Source: Micromonosporaceae bacterium | GTDB taxonomy: Bacteria > Actinomycetota > Actinomycetes > Mycobacteriales > Micromonosporaceae | Length of the DNA: 24,489 nt | Assembly (NCBI GenBank): GCA_003543035.1 | Contig: DPJL01000468.1 | Coordinates: 1 to 24,489 of the forward strand | Reading direction: 5' to 3' | Shown here: piece by piece, positions 19,963-24,489 of the stretch | How positions within the stretch are numbered: the stretch's first letter is position 1 | How the letters are laid out: each line of letters opens with the position of its first letter | Translations under genes and position numbers: made by a program | The notes under the pieces: generated by a model | Told to the model about the DNA's origin: nothing | Database searches by the model: none | What the model saw: only the letters and a program-made list of their open reading frames with translations

Positions 19963-21078
19963 ATGGCGCCGCTGACGACATTCATCTTCAAGGTCGCCAG
20001 CCGGTGCAATCTCGACTGCGACTACTGCTACGTCTATCACCACGCGGACCAGTCATGGCGGACCAGGCCGAGGTTCATGCCCCTTGCCGTGGCCGAGTCG
20101 GCGGCGAAACGCATCTCCGAACACGCACTGACCCACGGTCTGGACCACATCCTGATCGCGCTGCATGGTGGTGAGCCGACACTGGCTGGTCCGATATGGA
20201 CGGACGCGTTCTGCAAGACCGTGCGCCGAACCATATCGGACAGCATTCAGATCGACTTCACCATGCAGTCCAATGCCACGATGCTGAGCTTGGCATGGCT
20301 GCCGATTCTGCGTCGGCATCGGATTCGGATCGGCGTCAGCCTCGACGGTCCACGTGCCGCCAACGATTTGCACCGGCGCGACTTCGCCGGCCGGTCAAGC
20401 TATGACGCCACGGTCTCGGGCATCAACCTCTTGCGCGACAACGCACCTGACGCGTTTGCCGGCGTTCTCTGCGTGGTCGACCTCAATGCCGACCCGCTCG
20501 CGGTCTACGAGCATCTGTCGTCCTTTGACCCACCGATGATCGACTTCAATCTTCCCGACGGGCACTGGGACAACCCGCCACCCGGTATCCGGGGTAGCGG
20601 AACTCCTTACGGGGACTGGCTTGTCGCCGTTTTCGACGCCTGGGCCGCGGCTCCGGCCTACCTACACTCGATCAGATTCTTTCAGGACATCATCGGGCTG
20701 TCCGTGGGTGTGGAGAACTCTATCGAATCCCTTGGCCTGGCACCGGTCACGCTCGTCGTTGTCGAGTCGGACGGTTCAATTGAAGCCGTCGACACGCTGA
20801 AGACAACCTTCGACGGCGCCCCTGACCTAGGACTGAACGTGCTGAACGACCATTTCGACCAGGCACTGACCGCGCCTTTGGTCGCGAGCCGCCAGCTTGG
20901 CAAGGCCACGCTGAGCGACCCGTGTCAAAGCTGTGACCTGGTCACGGTTTGCGGCGGCGGGTACCTGCCACATCGGTACTCCCAAGCGAATGGTTTTCGC
21001 AATCCTTCGGTCTACTGCCGGGACTTGCAGGTCATCATCCGGCATGTGCAGCGCCGCAGCGGGATTGTGCTCACGTAA
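19963..21078 (+). CDS. FxsB-like radical SAM/SPASM peptide maturase
   Basis: A 371-residue enzyme. The radical SAM cluster motif is SRCNLDCDYCYVYHHADQSW with Cys15, Cys19 and Cys22 (CX3CX2C). HGGEPTLAG is the SAM-binding GGEP motif. MQSNATMLSLAWL and GVSLDGP follow as in the family. The C-terminal SPASM-like region has PCQSCDLVTVCGGGYLPHRY (Cys321, 324, 330) and NPSVYCRDL (Cys352), which bind auxiliary iron-sulfur clusters. The YVYHHADQSW and CGGGYLPHRYS segments are close to FxsB, whose relatives build cyclophane or similar crosslinks in short peptides. ATG 19963 is chosen because the longer frame to 19840 would overlap the precursor and is Arg-rich. Its substrate is most likely the peptide at 19776. 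Confidence 0.88.
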   Translation: MAPLTTFIFKVASRCNLDCDYCYVYHHADQSWRTRPRFMPLAVAESAAKRISEHALTHGLDHILIALHGGEPTLAGPIWTDAFCKTVRRTISDSIQIDFTMQSNATMLSLAWLPILRRHRIRIGVSLDGPRAANDLHRRDFAGRSSYDATVSGINLLRDNAPDAFAGVLCVVDLNADPLAVYEHLSSFDPPMIDFNLPDGHWDNPPPGIRGSGTPYGDWLVAVFDAWAAAPAYLHSIRFFQDIIGLSVGVENSIESLGLAPVTLVVVESDGSIEAVDTLKTTFDGAPDLGLNVLNDHFDQALTAPLVASRQLGKATLSDPCQSCDLVTVCGGGYLPHRYSQANGFRNPSVYCRDLQVIIRHVQRRSGIVLT

Positions 21079-21088
21079 AGTACGTGAG
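21070..21088 (+). other. Hairpin between radical SAM and ferredoxin genes
   Basis: CTCACGT (21070-21076) pairs with ACGTGAG (21082-21088) around five bases. The TAA stop of the radical SAM gene begins in the left arm and the ferredoxin ATG is two bases past the right arm. It may lower translation of the ferredoxin or couple it to ribosomes that finish the enzyme gene. Confidence 0.45.
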
Positions 21089-21090
21089 CC

Positions 21091-21486
21091 ATGGCTGAAA
21101 ACACGCTGACCGCGAGCACCAAAGTAGGCCTGGTAGTGTGTCGCGGCTGCTGTTGCGGCAGCCCTGCCAAGGACCCCGCGACCGACCATGAGGCGCAACT
21201 CGAACAACTGCAGCGGTTTGCCGTCGACAACCTCTCGGAGGTCGCCGTTCGGACCAGCCTGTGCCTCGGCCCCTGTGAGTACGCCAACATCATCGTGGTC
21301 CAGCCGTCACCGGCCGGCCGACTCCGTGGCGGCCGGCCCGTCTGGTTCGGCCTCGTCGACGATTATGCCCTGAATAAGCTCCAGGCATGGGTCGCCACCG
21401 GCGGCCCCGGCCTGTCAGATGTGCCCCCTGAGCTTCAGCTCCAGGAGATAGGCCGCCCTCGCCGCAAGGCTGAGCGCGGAGCATGA
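21091..21486 (+). CDS. Thioredoxin-like (2Fe-2S) ferredoxin domain protein
   Basis: A 131-residue protein. VGLVVCRGCCCGSPAKDP has Cys17 and Cys20-22, and SLCLGPCEYANIIVV has Cys58 and Cys62. This is the four-ligand arrangement of the thioredoxin-like [2Fe-2S] ferredoxins (COG3411 type), with extra cysteines in the CCC run. A WFGLVDDYALNKLQAWVATGGPGLSDVPPELQ ending is also family-typical. It lies 12 bases after the radical SAM stop and is the last gene of the presumed operon. The simplest role is electron supply to the radical SAM enzyme or to its auxiliary clusters, though a separate function is possible. The stop codon lies in the loop of a terminator. Confidence 0.82.
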   Translation: MAENTLTASTKVGLVVCRGCCCGSPAKDPATDHEAQLEQLQRFAVDNLSEVAVRTSLCLGPCEYANIIVVQPSPAGRLRGGRPVWFGLVDDYALNKLQAWVATGGPGLSDVPPELQLQEIGRPRRKAERGA

Positions 21487-21503
21487 CGAGCACGCTCCGC
21501 GCT
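21473..21503. terminator. Bidirectional terminator with stop codon in loop
   Basis: AGCGCGGAGC (21473-21482) pairs perfectly with GCTCCGCGCT (21494-21503) around an 11-base loop that holds the TGA stop of the ferredoxin gene. The convergent amidase gene ends at 21509, so the hairpin serves both. Confidence 0.8.
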
Positions 21504-21508
21504 GTTGC

Positions 21509-22570
21509 TCAGACTCGGGTGACCCGCACCGCGTCTGCGATCACATACCCGGCGGCGCTGGTCCAGCGGCTCACGCCGATCAGATCGCGGTCGCCCGCGG
21601 CGAGGCTGAAGGTGCCGATCGAACGCCAGGTGCCACCACCGGTGCGCTGATCCACGTTCACCGACTGGTTTCCTGAAGCAGTGACGATTACGTGTGGTGC
21701 CGAGCTGCTGTACCCGGGGTCAGCCGGATGCCATACGTCGACGCGGTAGTTGCCCGCGGCGGGAATGTTCACCTTGAACCAGGCCGCATCGCTTGCGAGG
21801 ACCGGGTTTGCGAATCGATAGTCGGCTCCGTGCCGCTGCGCGGAGAACGACGATGTCCCCCAATTGGCGCTCGCGGTAAAGCGTCCTGCGGTGGCATTGT
21901 CCACTGTGGTGGTATAGCTGGGCGGAGGCGTTCCGAGCCCTAGATATTGGGCGATGCCTTGGGCGTGCCCGTTCGCTGTGGCCGTGAGGAAGCTCGCGTT
22001 CTTGAGCAGATTGGCATCGGCCACGGTGTCGATAAAGAGATTCTCGGTGAGGACCGCGGGCATGTTGCTCTCGCGAAGCACATGGAAGTTGGCCGTCTTC
22101 TTGCCGCGATCGGTGACGCTGCCGACTGAACGCATTCCCGCGATGATCTTCGAGTGCAAAGCGTTGTGCAGATTGACGGTCGCCGTGTCCGCGGTCGGGT
22201 ACCGGTAACTCTCAAAGCCGGTGCCACCGCCGGCGTTGATGTGGACACTCACGAAAAGGTGAGCGCCCCAGGCGTTGGCATCGTTGGTTCGGTAGTCGAG
22301 GCTGCGCGTGATGTCGGTCGTCCGCGACATCCGCACATCGACACTCCAATTCGCCTGCAGAATGTTGCGCACCTGTAGCGCGATGTTGAGGGTGAGAGCT
22401 TTCTCCTGCAGACCGTTTCCGACCGCGCCCGCGTCGGTGCCGCCGTGGCCCGGGTCTATGTAAATCTTGGGAACAGCCGCGTGTGCCGTGCCGGCGATCC
22501 AGGGTGCCACCGCGAAACCGCCTGCGGCAGCGAGCAGAGTACGACGCCGCACCGTCGAGTTAATGACCAT
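21509..22570 (-). CDS. Secreted N-acetylmuramoyl-L-alanine amidase (Amidase_3) with golvesin-like C-terminal domain
   Basis: A 353-residue exported hydrolase. A Tat-type signal (VRRRTLLAAAGGFAVAPWIA ... AHAA) ends near residue 32. The zinc amidase domain has IYIDPGHGGTDAG with His42, Glu56, SVHINAGG with His110, and the catalytic TENLFID Glu176. After a Pro-rich linker (about residue 218), the last 130 residues (DNATAGRFTASANWGTSS, GADYRFANP, AAWFKVNIPAAGNYRVDVWHP) form a beta-sandwich like the golvesin C-terminal domain, which probably binds cell-wall or carbohydrate. It cleaves the amide between MurNAc and L-Ala in peptidoglycan. ATG 22570 has a GGAGAGG ribosome site five bases before it, preferred to GTG 22576. 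Confidence 0.9.
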   Translation of the reverse strand: MVINSTVRRRTLLAAAGGFAVAPWIAGTAHAAVPKIYIDPGHGGTDAGAVGNGLQEKALTLNIALQVRNILQANWSVDVRMSRTTDITRSLDYRTNDANAWGAHLFVSVHINAGGGTGFESYRYPTADTATVNLHNALHSKIIAGMRSVGSVTDRGKKTANFHVLRESNMPAVLTENLFIDTVADANLLKNASFLTATANGHAQGIAQYLGLGTPPPSYTTTVDNATAGRFTASANWGTSSFSAQRHGADYRFANPVLASDAAWFKVNIPAAGNYRVDVWHPADPGYSSSAPHVIVTASGNQSVNVDQRTGGGTWRSIGTFSLAAGDRDLIGVSRWTSAAGYVIADAVRVTRV

Positions 22571-22639
22571 GAACACCTCTCCAAATAGGACCGCAGCGCA
22601 GCTGGGTCTGTGAAGGTTTCACGGCGCGACTGTAACGTA

Positions 22640-22670
22640 TGTCAAAGAATCACTGCAGAATCTTTGCAGT
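22640..22670. promoter_or_regulatory. Tandem direct repeats and inverted repeat in the divergent amidase/dehydrogenase promoter region
   Basis: GAATCACTGCA (22647-22657) is followed without a gap by GAATCTTTGCA (22658-22668), an 11-bp-period direct repeat (GAATCnnnGCA). The same bases give ACTGCA-N7-TGCAGT (22652-22670). On the minus strand a TTGACA hexamer (22645-22640) points toward the amidase gene as a possible -35. This looks like a regulator site in the 229-base intergenic region 22571-22799. Confidence 0.4.
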
Positions 22671-22720
22671 TTTGTGTCCTTACCTTGAAGCTAACTTTCC
22701 GTAGCCGCTGAATTGGCACG

Positions 22721-22758
22721 TTTCGCCCCGACCCCGGCGGTTTCACCACGGGGCGAAA
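22721..22758. repeat. Perfect 10-bp inverted repeat before the sugar dehydrogenase gene
   Basis: TTTCGCCCCG (22721-22730) and CGGGGCGAAA (22749-22758) flank 18 bases. The right arm ends 41 bases before ATG 22800. It could be an operator or a 5' leader hairpin. Confidence 0.55.
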
Positions 22759-22799
22759 TGGATAGGGTATTCACATATCTCGATCAAAGGAGATCGCGA

Positions 22800-24425
22800 A
22801 TGAATACCCGATCTTTACTGACGATCATCGCCGCGGTAGCCCTGACCGGGGGCGCTGCGGCACCCGTAGCGGCCGGCCAGCCGCTGGCACAGGACGTCAG
22901 CGGCCCGATCATTCAGGCCGGTGGCTTTGACCTGACCCGGCCCGAGATCGTCGCCACCGGGATGCAGATTCCTTGGGGAATGGCCTTCCTGCCCGATGGC
23001 AGCGCCTTGGTCGCCGAACGGAACACCGCGCGGGTCTATCGGCTGCGGCCGGGGATGGCGCCAGTCCTCGTGGCCACGGTTCCAGGTGTTGTCCCGGCCG
23101 GTGAGGCAGGGCTGCTGGGCCTGGCAGTGTCGCCGAACTACGCACAGGACGGCTTCGTCTACGCATATCACACGGCCAGCGCGGACAACCGCATCGTGCG
23201 GTTCCGGTTGGACAGTCCCGCAACGGTTCAGGTCGTACGCTCCGGCATTCCCAAGGCGAACATCCACGACGGCGGGCGGATCGCCTTCGGACCGGACGGC
23301 ATGCTCTACGCGGGCACCGGCGACGCGAACAACACCGCCAACGCCCAGAACCTCAACACTCCCGCGGGCAAGATTCTGCGCATGAACCCGGATGGGACTG
23401 TCCCGCCCGGCAATCCGTTCGCCAGTTCGGTTGTCTACAGCCTCGGGCATCGCAACGTGCAAGGTCTGGCTTGGGACCCACAGGGTCGGTTGTATGCCAC
23501 CGAGTTCGGCCAGAACACCACGGACGAGGTCAACCAGATCGTGGCCGGAGGCAACTACGGCTGGCCCACATGCGAGGGAACCTGTAACAACCCACAGTTC
23601 CGCAACCCGATCGTGACGTGGACGACGGCGCAGGCATCGCCAAGCGGAGCCGCGATTGCGAACAACACTCTGTTTGCGGCAGCGCTTCGCGGTACCCGGC
23701 TGTGGTTGGTGCCGCTCAACGGAAGTGGCGGCGTCAGCGGACCACCCACGTCCGAGCTTCAAGGCACCTACGGCCGATTGCGAACCGTCGTGGTCGGACC
23801 GGACGGCTACCTCTGGATCGCGACCAGTAACCGGGACGGCCGGGGAACTCCGATCGCCACCGACGACCGGGTCGTGCGCTTCCCGCCCAGCACGGGCGGC
23901 GGCACGGTTTTTGAGGACACCTTCGAGACCAATCGAGGCTGGGTCGTGAACCCGAACGGCACCGACACTGCCACGGCTGGGCGCTTCGAGCGAGGCGACC
24001 CCGAGGCGACAACGTCCGGTGGCCAGACCTACCAACAGGGCACCACGACAAGCGGCATCAACTGTCTGGTTACAGGACGTTTGGCGGGTACCTCGGTCGG
24101 CGCCAACGACATCGACGGCGGAGTCACCACGATCCGATCTCCGTCGATCACGTTGCCCACCGGGAGAACGTTGACCCTGTCGCTGCGTTACTACCTCGCG
24201 CACCTGAACAACGCGAGCAGTGCCGACTACCTCAGGGTGCGGATCAACAACACGCTCGTGTTTGAGCGTCTCGGCGCGGCCACGAGCACTCCCGCGACCT
24301 GGCAGACAGCCAGCGTCAATGTGACGTCCTTTGCCGGGCAGTCGGTCACGATCACGGTCGAGGCCGCCGATGCGAGCGGGGCCAGTCTCGTGGAGGCCGC
24401 CATCGACGACGTCCGGATCAGCTAG
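22800..24425 (+). CDS. Secreted PQQ-dependent sugar dehydrogenase-like protein with C-terminal jelly-roll domain
   Basis: A 541-residue exported protein. A Sec signal (MNTRSLLTIIAAVALTGGAA) ends near residue 26. Residues of about 45-375 are a soluble glucose/sorbosone dehydrogenase beta-propeller: IPWGMAFLPDGSALVAERN, GEAGLLGLAVSPNY, NIHDGGRIAFGPDGMLYAGTGD, YSLGHRNVQGLAWDPQGRLYATEFG, NYGWPTCEG. The GHRNxQG motif and preceding His are at the family's PQQ and catalytic positions. The last 150 residues (VFEDTFETNRGW ... ITLPTGRTLTLSLRYYLAH ... SVTITVEAADASGASLVEAAIDDVRI) form a beta jelly-roll like those at the end of many secreted actinomycete hydrolases. ATG 22800 follows AAAGGAG, so the in-frame ATG 22713 is rejected. 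Substrate is not known; whether PQQ is actually bound cannot be proven here. Confidence 0.88.
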   Translation: MNTRSLLTIIAAVALTGGAAAPVAAGQPLAQDVSGPIIQAGGFDLTRPEIVATGMQIPWGMAFLPDGSALVAERNTARVYRLRPGMAPVLVATVPGVVPAGEAGLLGLAVSPNYAQDGFVYAYHTASADNRIVRFRLDSPATVQVVRSGIPKANIHDGGRIAFGPDGMLYAGTGDANNTANAQNLNTPAGKILRMNPDGTVPPGNPFASSVVYSLGHRNVQGLAWDPQGRLYATEFGQNTTDEVNQIVAGGNYGWPTCEGTCNNPQFRNPIVTWTTAQASPSGAAIANNTLFAAALRGTRLWLVPLNGSGGVSGPPTSELQGTYGRLRTVVVGPDGYLWIATSNRDGRGTPIATDDRVVRFPPSTGGGTVFEDTFETNRGWVVNPNGTDTATAGRFERGDPEATTSGGQTYQQGTTTSGINCLVTGRLAGTSVGANDIDGGVTTIRSPSITLPTGRTLTLSLRYYLAHLNNASSADYLRVRINNTLVFERLGAATSTPATWQTASVNVTSFAGQSVTITVEAADASGASLVEAAIDDVRIS

Positions 24426-24489
24426 GGGGTGTCTCTCGGATCGGTGAAACGGCGTAAGCGTTGTTGGCGCTCGTCTCGTGGGCATGGTT

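Noticed and set aside
22815..24485. 556-residue open frame on the minus strand opposite the sugar dehydrogenase
   Set aside because: It is antisense to a gene with clear family motifs, has no ribosome site and has the Arg/Gly/His-rich composition of a GC-skew shadow frame.
24426..24489. Possible start of an insertion sequence or another gene at the right edge
   Set aside because: Only 64 bases remain, with no full terminal repeat or reading frame. Nothing can be supported.

Overview
The window is high-GC DNA from a filamentous actinomycete. Supporting evidence is the frequent GTG/TTG starts, likely leaderless promoters, an AfsR/SARP regulator, a DUF4193 protein, an actinobacterial-type dynamin-like GTPase, and secreted proteins with Tat or lipoprotein signals. 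Protein style suggests Pseudonocardiaceae or a relative, but genus cannot be read from sequence alone. No rRNA, tRNA, CRISPR or intact insertion sequence was seen.

Left part (1-8760): the 5' part of a dynamin-like GTPase gene; a decayed membrane-fusion-protein pseudogene; a translationally coupled metal operon (CmtR-like sensor, cation diffusion facilitator, isoprenylcysteine-methyltransferase-like membrane protein) behind a leaderless promoter and an inverted-repeat operator; a SnoaL-like protein under a promoter that looks like a SoxR/MerR target; two accessory genes (one unrecognised, one DUF3800-like) closed by a near-perfect bidirectional terminator; a single-domain S1 protein; a DUF3754 (TMEM143-like) membrane protein; and a VOC protein. 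A two-part repeat links the region in front of the VOC gene with the DUF3754 locus.

Centre (8762-15621): the most interesting region. A 78-residue peptide with eight cysteines, all after residue 25, is followed on the same strand by a strong hairpin and then an S26 signal peptidase, a MauE-type membrane protein with a CPCFG motif, a membrane-anchored TlpA-like protein with a CNPC motif, and an ABC exporter without a peptidase domain. A large SARP/NB-ARC/TPR regulator is divergently transcribed, and the shared intergenic region has two identical heptamers 11 bp apart next to a -10-like hexamer, as SARP regulators prefer. I infer a dedicated export, cleavage and disulfide-formation system for a small secreted peptide. 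I do not recognise it as a described system.

Right part (15761-24489): DUF4193; a two-component operon (response regulator, histidine kinase, GerMN/Gmad2 lipoprotein); a divergent AMIN-like lipoprotein with a remnant of a second histidine-kinase C-terminus directly in front of it; a compact candidate RiPP operon (58-residue His/Cys-tailed peptide, FxsB-like radical SAM/SPASM enzyme, thioredoxin-like [2Fe-2S] ferredoxin); a secreted Amidase_3 with a C-terminal beta domain; and a secreted PQQ-type sugar dehydrogenase with a C-terminal jelly-roll-like domain. All calls come from reading the sequence; no database search was run.
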